From an uncultured Eubacteriales bacterium (GTDB taxonomy: Bacteria; Bacillota; Clostridia; Oscillospirales; CAG-272), in assembly GCA_934526185.1 (NCBI GenBank), contig CAKTAA010000027.1, forward strand, positions 1-26,483: a stretch of DNA of 26,483 nucleotides. Reading direction: 5' to 3'. Each line of letters opens with the position of its first letter. Positions within the stretch are counted from its first letter, which is position 1. The notes beneath the pieces are model-generated. The model was not told where the DNA came from, did no database searches, and was given only the letters and a program-made list of their open reading frames with translations. The translations under genes and the position numbers were made by a program. Below, piece by piece: positions 14,784-22,943 of this stretch.

Positions 14784-15637
14784 AAAAACAGAAAATATTT
14801 AGGAATTTATATCTACAAAGATATAGAGGTGGCAGGCGGTATGCCCCGTATTATAGATGATGATTTATTTCAAAAGGTAGCAGATAAAATGACCGTAAAT
14901 AAAAAATCTCCTGCAAGAGCAAGAGCCAAAGCGGAGTATCTGCTGACAACAAAACTCTTTTGCGGATATTGTAAATCTATGCTTGTCGGACACAGTTCTA
15001 ATCAAGTCAGTACAAAAGGCATAATCTACAATTACTACAAATGTAAAAATTCGGGTGGTGGTAAACCTTGTAAAAAGAAAATGGTAATGAAAGATTATAT
15101 CGAAGATATCGTTGTCAATGAGTGCAGGGCTTTACTTACTCCGAAAAATATACGCAGAATTGCAAAAGAGGTTGTAAAAATCTCTGCAAGTATGGACGAT
15201 AGTTCAGAATTAAAGCGATTGGAAAATCTTTTGAAAACAGCCCACGAAGAAAAGAACAATCAAATGGCTTCTATCCGCAAATGTACCAATGATGTTGTTC
15301 GTGAAATGATTATTGAGGATTTGAGCAAAATCGCCGCCGATATTAAAGAACTTGAACGGCAGATTACGATTGAAAAATCCCGTCATTATATTATGACAGA
15401 AGAACAGATTGTAGAAAGGCTTACCAAACTTGCAAGCGGTGATATAAATAACCCCGTGTATCGCAAGACTTTAATAAAACTATTCGTAAATAAAATCTTC
15501 CTGTATGATGATAAATTTACTATTACATTCAATACAGGCGACGAAGAAGTTACCATAACAGATATTCTCTTAGATAAAATGGAGAGTGCTTCAAAATCAA
15601 AAGGGGCTAAATCTCTTTGTTTATCAAATGCTGTGGC

Positions 15638-15646
15638 TCACCAAAG
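15638..15646 (+). repeat. Putative right attachment core (TCACCAAAG)
   Basis: Exact copy of the nine bases at the tRNA-Glu 3' end. It lies in the 3' end of the integrase ORF (codons for H, Q, S) and is followed directly by a hairpin like a tRNA terminator. Confidence 0.6.
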
Positions 15647-15681
15647 TCTCTTTTGTTTGGATAAAACAAAAGAGACTTTCT
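15643..15681. terminator. Perfect hairpin, probable original tRNA-Glu terminator
   Basis: AAAGTCTCTTTTGTTT (15643-15658) pairs without mismatch with AAACAAAAGAGACTTT (15664-15679) around a 5-base loop. If the insertion were excised it would start two bases after the tRNA CCA, which suits a native tRNA terminator displaced by the element. Confidence 0.75.
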
Positions 15682-15796
15682 GTTTACATATAGTAGAGTT
15701 ACTGCCCTATAAATGTTATATGGCTTCACCGTGAAGGTTGCATCCTTATGCACAATAGAAGGCTTTTAACTTTCGGCCCGGAGGTAAAAATCCATC

Positions 15797-16390
15797 ATGT
15801 TATCTGAAAATACGCCTGTGCTTGAAAGCAAAAGACTTGTATTGAGAAAATTCACCGAAGATGATATTGAGGATATGATACTGCTTTATGGCGACGAGAA
15901 AGTAAACACCTTTCTGCCGTGGTTTCCCATTAAAACGAGGGCAGAGGCCGAGGAGTATCTTCACAGCAGAATTCTTCCGTGTTATCAAAGGGAGACAGCA
16001 TATACATACGCCATAACCTTAAAAGCAGATAACAGGGTTATCGGATATATTCACATAAATGATATCGGCGGCAGCAACGACCTGGGATATGCTCTTCGCA
16101 AAGAATTCTGGCGCAAAGGTATTACATATGAGGCCTGCGCTGCGGTTACGGAACAACTGAGAAAAGCTAAGTTTCCATTTATCACGGCGACGCATGATGT
16201 CAACAATCCATACAGCGGAGCAGTCATGAAAAAACTCGGAATGACCTATCGCTATTCATATAGGGAAAACTGGCAGCCGAAGAATATCTGGGTTGTTTTC
16301 CGGCTGTATCAGCTCAATTTTGACGGGGCGGAGTACACATATACAGAATATCAAAAGAAATATTCACATTTTATAGAACAAATAACGTAG
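15797..16390 (+). CDS. GNAT acetyltransferase, RimJ/RimL type
   Basis: 197 residues. Opens VLESKRLVLRKFTEDDIEDM, as in RimJ/RimL-like enzymes that acetylate protein N-termini or small amines with acetyl-CoA. The acetyl-CoA motif A is IGYIHIND ... YALRKEFWRKGITYEACAAV, followed by HDVNNPYSGAVMKKLGM, typical of motif B. GGAGG at 15780-15784 is 12 bases before the ATG, rather far but the only candidate. The G+C content matches the host and the gene lies just outside the right attachment core. Substrate cannot be told. Confidence 0.88.
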   Translation: MLSENTPVLESKRLVLRKFTEDDIEDMILLYGDEKVNTFLPWFPIKTRAEAEEYLHSRILPCYQRETAYTYAITLKADNRVIGYIHINDIGGSNDLGYALRKEFWRKGITYEACAAVTEQLRKAKFPFITATHDVNNPYSGAVMKKLGMTYRYSYRENWQPKNIWVVFRLYQLNFDGAEYTYTEYQKKYSHFIEQIT

Positions 16391-16631
16391 AAAATGGATA
16401 GCTCCAATTCCGGTTTTAATGTTCAAAGCATTATAGAAATCAAGTATATCAACCTGTTATTCTATTCAACAAGGTCTCTTTGTTTATTCTTCCGACACAT
16501 GATAGGCAAAATCCGGTTCTTCTGCACTTATCAATATACTTTTTGTCATAAAATTTCTGTTTCTTTTGTCTGACGCAAAAGCGCGAAAGCGGCCGGAAGG
16601 GGGGCAACGGAAATAACATGAGTAGTCAAAC
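16391..16631. other. Intergenic region after the GNAT gene
   Basis: Together with the terminator that follows, about 310 bases without a convincing gene. A 21-codon minus-strand reading frame (16484-16549, MTKSILISAEEPDFAYHVSEE with no visible SD) is too short to call. Confidence 0.4.
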
Positions 16632-16667
16632 AAAAAAGGTTCCGGCCATATTGCGGCGGAACCTTTT
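16632..16667 (-). terminator. Terminator of the 16701 gene
   Basis: On the minus strand AAAAGGTTCCG (16667-16657) pairs with CGGAACCTTTT (16644-16634) and runs into T bases, 34 bases after the stop of the 111-residue gene. Confidence 0.85.
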
Positions 16668-16700
16668 ACAAATGTCTGATAGAAACGGCTGAAAGAAGGA

Positions 16701-17036
16701 TTACTGCTCCGCGCCTGCGTTCCCGGAATCCGCTTCTGCGGTGCTGTCCCTGAGAGAAATATAATTTTTCGCGGCAAAGTCCTTTAACTGCGACATATAT
16801 TTTTCAAAGCGGGGATCCTCATGCTCTGCAAGGACAAGGGGATCTGAGCGCAGAGTAGACTGGATTGTAATGGCACGCTCTTGCTTTTTGATAAGTCCCA
16901 GCATTTTTTTGTATGTATGAGGAGCGAAAAGAATGCTGGTAATGGTCGACGCCGGCAGATTTACATATTCTGGTCCGTCTTTGTTCATGTTGACAAAAAT
17001 AATTTCGTGGGTATCGAAAAAAATTCTTTCTTCCAT
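16701..17036 (-). CDS. Conserved-looking small protein, 111 residues, unknown function
   Basis: ATG at 17036 with AAAGGAT about 11 bases upstream and a clear terminator downstream, so a real transcription unit. Sequence opens MEERIFFDTHEIIFVNMNKDGPEYVNL, with PASTITSILFAPHTYKKMLG and an acidic tail EADSGNAGAEQ. Mixed alpha/beta, no signal peptide, no membrane span, no motif that I recognise. Base composition matches the host rather than the element. Confidence 0.65.
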   Translation of the reverse strand: MEERIFFDTHEIIFVNMNKDGPEYVNLPASTITSILFAPHTYKKMLGLIKKQERAITIQSTLRSDPLVLAEHEDPRFEKYMSQLKDFAAKNYISLRDSTAEADSGNAGAEQ

Positions 17037-17253
17037 TGTTCTGCTTATCCTTTCGTGCAGATTGCTGTATCGAGTCAGCCAGAGATACAGCCTGCGTTGC
17101 TATCGATTATATTATTATACAACATACTGGCGGGATTTGTCAAGCGAGAATTCAGCAGATATTTTCCTGCTGTTCATGATTTATTTTTAGAAGAAGCTAT
17201 ATTAAAATGAAAAAGGTGTACAGACAACGGTACTCCTCTTAATTTTTTTGATC

Positions 17254-17586
17254 TTAATCAGCGATCTCTGCAATTTCTGTTGGAATTTCTCCGTTTTCTT
17301 TCTCGTATTTCTCGATATACATTTTACAGAGGTGCTTTACTACAACTTCATGCTGATTTATATATGAAAATTGAAAGAAATATACCACTGTTAAATAACT
17401 GTTATTTAACGGTGGGCGTATATTTTTGTAACTTGATTTGATAACAATGTCGAACAAAACAACTTCCGCTGATAAGAACGAATTGCGGTCATAGCCAGAA
17501 AATGAACCTAAGCAAACCGCCGTGCCAGTTGGAAGTGAATAAATACTTTGTGGGGAATCGTGTACGAAATCTCGCAGGGTACACAC
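17254..17586 (-). CDS. Possible gene or relic, 110 residues, unknown
   Basis: Open from a GTG at 17586 with no visible ribosome binding site. The last 35 residues (HEVVVKHLCKMYIEKYEKEN, then GEIPTEIAEIAD) look like real coding sequence, the first half less so. It may be the 3' remnant of a larger gene. The surroundings (17587-17899) contain no other supported gene, which fits a decayed region. Confidence 0.25.
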   Translation of the reverse strand: MCTLRDFVHDSPQSIYSLPTGTAVCLGSFSGYDRNSFLSAEVVLFDIVIKSSYKNIRPPLNNSYLTVVYFFQFSYINQHEVVVKHLCKMYIEKYEKENGEIPTEIAEIAD

Positions 17587-17819
17587 GGTTAAAATTATCA
17601 GGCTTTGGAAGCCTTATGAGCTATAATGCGTGGTTATAGAAATAAGAGGACGAACGAAGGGGGAGCTGTCGCTTAAATTGGAGATGTGGGAAATGTTCTC
17701 CCTATTTCTGTTTTGATACATTGCTTTTTCTTCGAAAAAGGGCAGGCATTTTATGCGTGTCCATTTCTTATTGCAAAATATGTCTGCTGCCGATGTCGTA
17801 CTATGTCGAACTATTGTTG
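17587..17819. other. Gene-poor stretch
   Basis: No ORF with an SD and recognisable product. Short frames here look like chance or decayed coding sequence. Confidence 0.35.
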
Positions 17820-17848
17820 TTGACACATTTGAACATATGATGTAAAAT
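17820..17848 (+). promoter_or_regulatory. Promoter of the 72-residue CxxC gene
   Basis: TTGACA (17820-17825), 17-base spacer, TAAAAT (17843-17848), 51 bases before the ATG. Confidence 0.8.
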
Positions 17849-17899
17849 CAAAGAACGTGAATTCATAATATAGAAATATTTACAAAGGAGCTGGTTCAA

Positions 17900-18118
17900 A
17901 TGACAAAATCCAGTCATGAGGCGGCAGAACCGAATTTTCCAGAGCGTATAAACGGCAAGCTCTACAAACCTGGGCAGCCCGGTTCCGTCGGCAGATATAT
18001 ATGTGCTAACTGTATCGGTGAGGCTGATGAATTTATGGAAATCACCGCACCGGACACACCGATGCCGGAATGTGACGCCTGCAAAAACGGCCTGTGGTAC
18101 AAAATTGAATTTGATTGA
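17900..18118 (+). CDS. Small CxxC zinc-ribbon-like protein, 72 residues
   Basis: AAAGGAG (17882-17888) before the ATG, its own promoter and its own terminator make this a monocistronic gene. Two Cys pairs, CANC (about 38-41) and CDAC (about 60-63), are spaced as in a small zinc ribbon. The N-terminal RINGKLYKPGQPGSVGRYIC and final NGLWYKIEFD have a compact, beta-rich look. Cytosolic, no signal peptide. Function unknown; small zinc ribbons of this shape often bind nucleic acid or a protein partner. Confidence 0.7.
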   Translation: MTKSSHEAAEPNFPERINGKLYKPGQPGSVGRYICANCIGEADEFMEITAPDTPMPECDACKNGLWYKIEFD

Positions 18119-18129
18119 TTCAGTCTGTC

Positions 18130-18161
18130 CCGCTCCGTTCATTCGGAGCGGATACTATTTT
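18130..18161 (+). terminator. Terminator of the CxxC gene
   Basis: CCGCTCCG (18130-18137) pairs with CGGAGCGG (18144-18151), loop TTCATT, followed by a T-rich tail; starts 11 bases after the stop. Confidence 0.88.
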
Positions 18162-18280
18162 CATAACGTGATATACTAAAAATAATCCGGCAAGAACATT
18201 GATAAAAGTATTACATTATTATTGATAAATGCTGATATTTATGAGGTTTTCAGAGATTTATATCGGGTTCGACCTTAGTT

Positions 18281-18314
18281 GCAAAAAGCAATTGCTCTCG
18301 CAATTGCTTTTTGC
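18281..18314. repeat. Perfect 15-bp inverted repeat, possible terminator
   Basis: GCAAAAAGCAATTGC (18281-18295) and GCAATTGCTTTTTGC (18300-18314) with a 4-base loop. It lies 74 bases past the stop of the minus-strand TetR gene and could terminate it; the T-run is inside the stem. Confidence 0.6.
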
Positions 18315-18387
18315 TGAAAGTAAAACCAATTTTAATACCCAATCTCCCCCTATACTTTTCGTGTAAAGGTTCAAAGGAGGTGTATTT

Positions 18388-18978
18388 TTAAGTATTTATG
18401 GTTTGCGGTTGCATGTTCAATATTGGCTCAATCACTGACAAAAAATACTCCGTTATCTCTTCAGGGCTCTCTTTCATTTTATGCGATAGCCACCAATCAA
18501 CCGTTTCCACGAAAGACGAGGAAATATGATTCACAAGATAGTCCTCCGGCAAAGTTAAGCTTCCAATCAATCCTTTATATGCGTATTGACGCAAAATCAA
18601 CTCTTTCAAATTTTCCTTGAAATAACGAAGGAAAATTTCGTTGTTCTGAGAGGAAAGCAATTCAAGAATGTTGCTGTCGTTCTCCTGTAAGTGGCGCAGT
18701 AAATGAAGAAATACAGAGTCCGTTGCACTTCCGCATGAATAGTGATAGTGTCCATGAGGTAGTCCCATAGCAGTATCAATAATATGCCCAAACAATTCCT
18801 CACACAAATCCTTGAGCAAATAGTCCTTCGTTTCAAAATGCGCATAGAATGTGGTTCGACCAACATTAGCTCGATCGATTATTTCCTGCACAGATATTTG
18901 ATTATAGTGTTTCTCTGACAAAAGTGTTGTGAACGCCTGAAAGATAGCGTCTCTCGTTTTTTTCTGCCGTCTGTCCAT
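18388..18978 (-). CDS. TetR/AcrR-family regulator
   Basis: 196 residues. The N-terminal HTH is canonical: RDAIFQAFTTLLSEKHYNQI, then SVQEIIDRANVGRTTFYAHF and ETKDYLLKDL. The ligand-binding C-terminal part contains His residues in GLPHGHYHYSCG (about 74-85) and HLLRHLQENDSNI. The GHYHYSC cluster is a possible metal-binding site, which would suit the divergent heavy-metal ATPase gene, but this is inference; most TetR proteins of this group sense organic ligands. Palindromic GTTC-N6-GAAC sites lie in the shared upstream region. Confidence 0.9.
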   Translation of the reverse strand: MDRRQKKTRDAIFQAFTTLLSEKHYNQISVQEIIDRANVGRTTFYAHFETKDYLLKDLCEELFGHIIDTAMGLPHGHYHYSCGSATDSVFLHLLRHLQENDSNILELLSSQNNEIFLRYFKENLKELILRQYAYKGLIGSLTLPEDYLVNHISSSFVETVDWWLSHKMKESPEEITEYFLSVIEPILNMQPQTINT

Positions 18979-19007
18979 ACAATCCTCACAAACAATTCAT
19001 GCAAAAT

Positions 19008-19100
19008 GTTCTGTATCGAACAAGGAGAAAAAACTGATTATTGTTTTCTCTCTTGAAATCAGTATAATATTTGTCGTACCGAACTATTTGTTCTGTAACG
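19008..19100. promoter_or_regulatory. Operators between TetR and ATPase genes
   Basis: Site 1 GTTCTGTATCGAAC (19008-19021), 29 bases upstream of the TetR start, is a GTTC/GAAC dyad. Site 2 CGTACCGAAC (19075-19084) and GTTCTGTAACG (19090-19100) form an inverted repeat with a 5-base spacer. The half-sites in both share the core GTTC(T/G)GTA. Together they probably bind the TetR protein and couple autoregulation to ATPase expression. Confidence 0.75.
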
Positions 19101-19152
19101 AATATAGTATACACTTTATGTGTGAATCAGTCAATGAAGCGAGGATAAACAA

Positions 19153-21048
19153 ATGCTGAAAAAAGCAAATGACATTCTGGCAGGAGTACCCGCTACTATC
19201 GTAGCCGGTCTTTTCCTTCTGCTGGATTTAGTACCACATCTGACGGAAGAGTTCAGTGGCACTGCTGTCCGCCTGAGTTTTCTTCCTTTTGACTCCGCAT
19301 GGGTGACTGTTATGATCAGTGGTATTCCCATGCTCTATCTGGCTGTATGGCGTGTAATTTATAATCCCGGCATCAGCAAAATTTCTTCTGCGCTGCTGAT
19401 TTCCATTGCAATGATTGCTGCCGTTGCCATTGGAGATCTGTTTGCTGCCGGTGAAGTTGCATGGATTATGGCAATCGGTGCAATTCTTGAAGAGAAAACG
19501 ACTGAGCGAGCAAAGAAGGGATTGAAAAAGCTGATCTCACTCGCACCTACACAGGGCAGACGCGTCATAAACGGCAAGGAAGAAATGATTCCTGCCGAAA
19601 AGATTTGCGAAGGCGATATTCTTCGTATTCTCCCCGGTGAAACCATTCCTGTTGATGGAATTATTATCAGCGGCGGGACATCTGTTGACCAGTCCATTAT
19701 GACCGGCGAATCTCTGCCGGTTGATAAGACATTAGAGGATAGTGTGTTCTGCGGTACGATCAATTGCTTTGGTGCTATAGACATTCGTGCTGCCAAGGTG
19801 GGCGAGGACAGCTCTCTGCAAAAGCTGATCCGCATGGTACAGCAAGCAGAGGACAAAAAGGCTCCTATGGCGAGAATTGCAGACGCTGCCGCAAGCTGGC
19901 TCGTTCCTGCTGCATTGCTGATCGCCGTGATTGCCGGTGTCATCACCAGGGATATCGTTCGTGCTGTTACCGTCCTGGTCGTTTTCTGCCCCTGTGCTCT
20001 TGTTCTGGCTACGCCGACTGCGATTATGGCGGCTATCGGTCAGGCAACTAAGCATGGTGTTATCATCAAGTCTGGCGAAGCATTGGAAAAGATGGGTAAG
20101 GTCAATACCATTGCCTTTGATAAGACCGGCACTCTGACCTATGGCCGTTTGGAAGTCAGCGATGTAATTTCTTTTGAAGCAGACGTTGATGAAAATATTC
20201 TGCTGTCTATGGCGGCATCAGCCGAAGCCAAAAGTGAGCATCCGTTGGGTAAGGCAATCGTATTCTGTGCCAGGAAGCGCAATGCAACCATTATGGAATC
20301 TGATGTATTCAAGATGACCGCCGGTAAGGGCATCTACGCAGAGGTAAACGGCAAAAAGCTCTTTTGCGGCAATGAAAGTTATTTGCTGGAGAACGGCGTT
20401 GCTCTGAGTGAAGAAATCAAGCAAACGCTCGAAATTCTCCGTACACAAGGCAAGGCATCTGTACTGGCTGCCGAAGGAACAAAATGCATCGGTGTATTGG
20501 CAATGTCCGATGTTCTCCGTCCCGAAGCTAAGGGCATGGTTGAGCGTCTGCATAGCATGGATACCGATATTGTTCTGCTGACAGGTGATAATCAGAAAAC
20601 CGCTGATTACTTTGCCCGTCAGGTTGGCATCAAGCAGGTCAGAGCACAGCTCCTGCCCGAAGAAAAGGTAAGCAATATCACCGCTATTCAGAACGAAGGA
20701 AAAGATGTCTGTATGATCGGAGATGGTGTCAACGATGCTCCTGCCTTGAAAATTGCTAATGTCGGCGTTGCTATGGGTGGTTTAGGCAGTGACATTGCAG
20801 TTGATGCAGCCGATATTGTCCTAATGCGCGATGACATTGCCAAGCTTCCTTATCTGAAAAGTCTGTCCAATGCTACGGTCAAGACCATTAAGTTCAGCAT
20901 TGGCTTGTCTATGTGTATCAATCTGCTTGCTGTCGCACTGTCGGTTATGGGTGTGCTGAATCCTACCACCGGCGCACTGGCACATAATGCCGGCTCCTGC
21001 TTTGTGGTTTTAATTGCCGCATTGCTGTATGACAGAAAATTTGAATAG
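19153..21048 (+). CDS. Heavy-metal translocating P1B-type ATPase
   Basis: ATP-driven metal pump of the cytoplasmic membrane, 631 residues. Seen: TGES at 184 (actuator), CPC at 279-281 in the ion-path helix, phosphorylation site DKTGTLT with D323, SEHPLG (H363) for ATP binding, and GDGVNDAP at 523. There is no N-terminal CxxC metal-binding domain; the protein begins directly with membrane spans. The last two spans, with LNPTTGALAHNAGSCFVV, resemble the CtpC-like Mn/Zn/Cd group, but the metal cannot be assigned with certainty. The start ATG 19153 follows GAGGATAAACAA. Divergent from the TetR gene and probably controlled by it. Confidence 0.93.
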   Translation: MLKKANDILAGVPATIVAGLFLLLDLVPHLTEEFSGTAVRLSFLPFDSAWVTVMISGIPMLYLAVWRVIYNPGISKISSALLISIAMIAAVAIGDLFAAGEVAWIMAIGAILEEKTTERAKKGLKKLISLAPTQGRRVINGKEEMIPAEKICEGDILRILPGETIPVDGIIISGGTSVDQSIMTGESLPVDKTLEDSVFCGTINCFGAIDIRAAKVGEDSSLQKLIRMVQQAEDKKAPMARIADAAASWLVPAALLIAVIAGVITRDIVRAVTVLVVFCPCALVLATPTAIMAAIGQATKHGVIIKSGEALEKMGKVNTIAFDKTGTLTYGRLEVSDVISFEADVDENILLSMAASAEAKSEHPLGKAIVFCARKRNATIMESDVFKMTAGKGIYAEVNGKKLFCGNESYLLENGVALSEEIKQTLEILRTQGKASVLAAEGTKCIGVLAMSDVLRPEAKGMVERLHSMDTDIVLLTGDNQKTADYFARQVGIKQVRAQLLPEEKVSNITAIQNEGKDVCMIGDGVNDAPALKIANVGVAMGGLGSDIAVDAADIVLMRDDIAKLPYLKSLSNATVKTIKFSIGLSMCINLLAVALSVMGVLNPTTGALAHNAGSCFVVLIAALLYDRKFE

Positions 21049-21362
21049 ATTTGGGGCTTGCACCTTTTCGTTATTCCTTTTTAGGCTATGCACACCCTCA
21101 CGACATATATTGAAATAGGTCATACGCAAAATGCAAACAGGCTCTAAGGAGACCATTCTGCGGTTACCGTAAGCCTGCTTTTGTTAAAAGGTATAGGAAA
21201 ACCTATAAACAAGGGTTTATGCAAAAAGAAACCGGACACCCGCTTCGATACTCATTGTATCAAAACCGGTATCCGGTTATGGGGAAGTGCTATAAAAAAT
21301 ATTTTTTACAGTTATTCGTATGGATTTGAACCCCTGCGCGTTATAATACCGCAATGCAAATT
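21049..21362. other. Intergenic region with hairpins between ATPase and HTH-ARH genes
   Basis: No supported ORF. Contains a short stem TATAGG-AAAA-CCTATA (21192-21207) and a longer broken stem: AACCGGACACC (21230-21240) with GGTATCCGGTT (21268-21278) enclosing GATAC (21247-21251) and GTATC (21257-21261). The latter may terminate the ATPase or the converging HTH-ARH gene, although no T-run follows directly. Confidence 0.5.
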
Positions 21363-22943
21363 TTACTGTTTTTCAATATGCTCCAAAGTCAACTTAACTC
21401 GGTCGGAAATTTTTACAGTATTCACCCCAAAAATAGATGTGTGTAACGTATCTTTGATCGGTTTTGTCCAATACTCGGGAATTGATTGAATTCCGTTTGC
21501 CAAACCAAGTACCGATCCCACCGTTGCACCGTTGCAATCTGTATCGAAGCCGGCTTCTACTGCCATACAAATAGATTTACCATAATCACCTCTGCCATAC
21601 AACAATGCTGCCGCAACGATCATTGCATTTGATATTGTATGACACCAGCCATGACTTGTATATTCGTCATATTTATTATGAATCATATCAAAGCATTTCT
21701 GTTGAGAAATGCCGGCCTTAAAAGCATTGATTACCGACATCACATCTTCATAAAGTCTTGAAGTATATGGAATCTCGGCAAGACCTCCGATAATAATTTT
21801 CTCTGTATCGTTTGTGGCAGCAGCAATAGCAAGCATCGCTGCTACAAACATCTCTCCGTAAATTCCGTTTTTTGTATGAGAGATTGAAGCATCTCTCCAT
21901 GCCATTTCTGCCGCGATCTCGGGGTTGCCCGGATTGATATATCCGAAATAATCACCCCTGATCTGTGCACCTATCCACTCGCGATACGGATTTTTGTAAA
22001 TAGCTGATTGTGGTGGAACATAGCCCTTTACAAAATTACAATAAGCAACTCGTTCAGCTGTGCAATAGGCATCTTTGGGTTGATAGTTCAGCCATGCCGC
22101 AGAAACGTTGTGCGGTGTAAAATCTCTTCCGTATTTTTGAATAATTTCTTGAGCGAGCACCACGTAGTTCGTATCATCATCTACTGGCATACCGTCTATT
22201 TCATCCGCATAATGTCTTCCCATAAAACCAAACTTGTATTTGCTGATGATCTCATCTGTCAGGTCACTTCGATATATATATCTATGCATTGGATAATTAT
22301 TGTTTTCCTTGAGGAAAGGAATGAGCTCGTTTGTTCGAATACCCTCTATGGTTTTTCCAAGCATACAGCCGCATATTCTACCCATCCACGCTCCGTGGAT
22401 CTTATTCATTAAAGCACTTTTATCATATGTGCGTATTGTCTCAACATGATTTCTCAAAGCCCTAATTTTTTCAATTTCGGAAGGCTCTATATATGGATAT
22501 CCTTCTTTTTGCTTTGCAGAAATCACGATTTCAAATAAAATGTCTCCGAGTTTCTTTTTGATCTCACTCTTTGGAAGTCTTGAAACCGAAGAAAAAATGT
22601 CACTATACCTTTCTATATCAAGACCTTCTTCGAACGACTGCTGATATTCAATCGATAAATTAGACGAATAGAATTCCCAATCGTGAATGTTTTGATATTG
22701 CGGCTTTATTAAACGGTTTTTGCTCATTTCTTCTACAACACGGTTGTCATTTCCCAATATAAGAGAGTCAAGCGAAACGTCAAAATATTTTGAAATTAAA
22801 ATGATTTTTTCCAAATCCGGTGTCGAAATTCCGCTTTCCCATTTTTGAACCGATTGTTGTGAGACTCCAAATATTTCGGAAAACTGTGCCTGTGTCAGTT
22901 TTGCATTGATTCTCAATTTGTTGATAATATGTCCGATTTTCAT
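21363..22943 (-). CDS. HTH domain fused to ADP-ribosylglycohydrolase
   Basis: 526 residues, SD GAGGT seven bases before the ATG at 22943. Residues about 1-65 are an XRE HTH (TQAQFSEIFGVSQQSVQKWE, ISKYFDVSLDSLI). A roughly 110-residue linker is rich in charged residues. From about 185 to the end is an ADP-ribosylglycohydrolase (DraG/ARH) fold: GAWMGRICGCMLGKTIEGIR, the metal-binding VDDDTNYVV, and the second metal motif DTDCNGATVGSVLG. These acidic residues bind the two Mg/Mn ions, so the enzyme looks active. It could be a regulator that senses or removes ADP-ribose, or the antitoxin-like partner of an ADP-ribosyltransferase, but no such toxin gene is nearby. Both domains are confident, the role is not. 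Confidence 0.9.
   Translation of the reverse strand: MKIGHIINKLRINAKLTQAQFSEIFGVSQQSVQKWESGISTPDLEKIILISKYFDVSLDSLILGNDNRVVEEMSKNRLIKPQYQNIHDWEFYSSNLSIEYQQSFEEGLDIERYSDIFSSVSRLPKSEIKKKLGDILFEIVISAKQKEGYPYIEPSEIEKIRALRNHVETIRTYDKSALMNKIHGAWMGRICGCMLGKTIEGIRTNELIPFLKENNNYPMHRYIYRSDLTDEIISKYKFGFMGRHYADEIDGMPVDDDTNYVVLAQEIIQKYGRDFTPHNVSAAWLNYQPKDAYCTAERVAYCNFVKGYVPPQSAIYKNPYREWIGAQIRGDYFGYINPGNPEIAAEMAWRDASISHTKNGIYGEMFVAAMLAIAAATNDTEKIIIGGLAEIPYTSRLYEDVMSVINAFKAGISQQKCFDMIHNKYDEYTSHGWCHTISNAMIVAAALLYGRGDYGKSICMAVEAGFDTDCNGATVGSVLGLANGIQSIPEYWTKPIKDTLHTSIFGVNTVKISDRVKLTLEHIEKQ

Larger units (their letters stand above)
4557..15646 (+). mobile_element. Integrative element of about 11 kb in tRNA-Glu
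   Basis: Bounded by the direct repeat TCACCAAAG. The interior is more AT-rich than both flanks. It contains an iteron-type origin, a primase-helicase, a divergent repressor pair, a cargo segment and a serine-recombinase module with the integrase ORF at its right end. No relaxase, conjugation, capsid or packaging gene is visible. The right repeat is followed at once by a hairpin terminator, which fits the native tRNA-Glu terminator displaced by insertion; the left side has a different, presumably element-borne, terminator just after the tRNA. The element may be satellite-like or an integrated plasmid. Being sure of a mobile element is easy; the exact ends are less certain. Confidence 0.75.
14136..15734 (+). 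pseudogene. Large serine recombinase (integrase) interrupted by an in-frame TAA
   Basis: 532 codons if the stop at 14781-14783 is ignored, the usual length for a large serine integrase. The catalytic S10 (YARYSDSKQ), DRFSRNR arginines and the recombinase domain (GGTPPLGYKIVD, YANGWSIKNICDSLNER, SSLHTM) precede the stop. After it, in the same frame, KNRKYLGIYIYKDIEVAGG, MPRIIDDDLFQKV and the zinc ribbon CGYCKSML...CKNSGGGKPCKKK continue, then a coiled coil (about residues 345-420) and a beta end. The stop codon falls where relatives have Leu or similar, so one base change TTA to TAA would explain it. A second start at 14829 has no good SD. The C-terminal 32 residues lie beyond the right attachment core and are thus host-derived. 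Confidence 0.85.

Noticed and set aside
14829..15734. Independent gene starting at 14829
   Set aside because: It is in the same frame as the integrase, lacks a good SD and encodes exactly the missing C-terminal half, so it is the continuation of the interrupted gene.
16484..16549. 21-codon minus-strand frame
   Set aside because: Sensible-looking peptide but no ribosome binding site, promoter or related sequence.
21312..21350. tRNA-like remnant (TTGAACCCC motif)
   Set aside because: Only a T-loop-like stretch is present; the T-stem has two pairs and no acceptor or anticodon arm can be formed.
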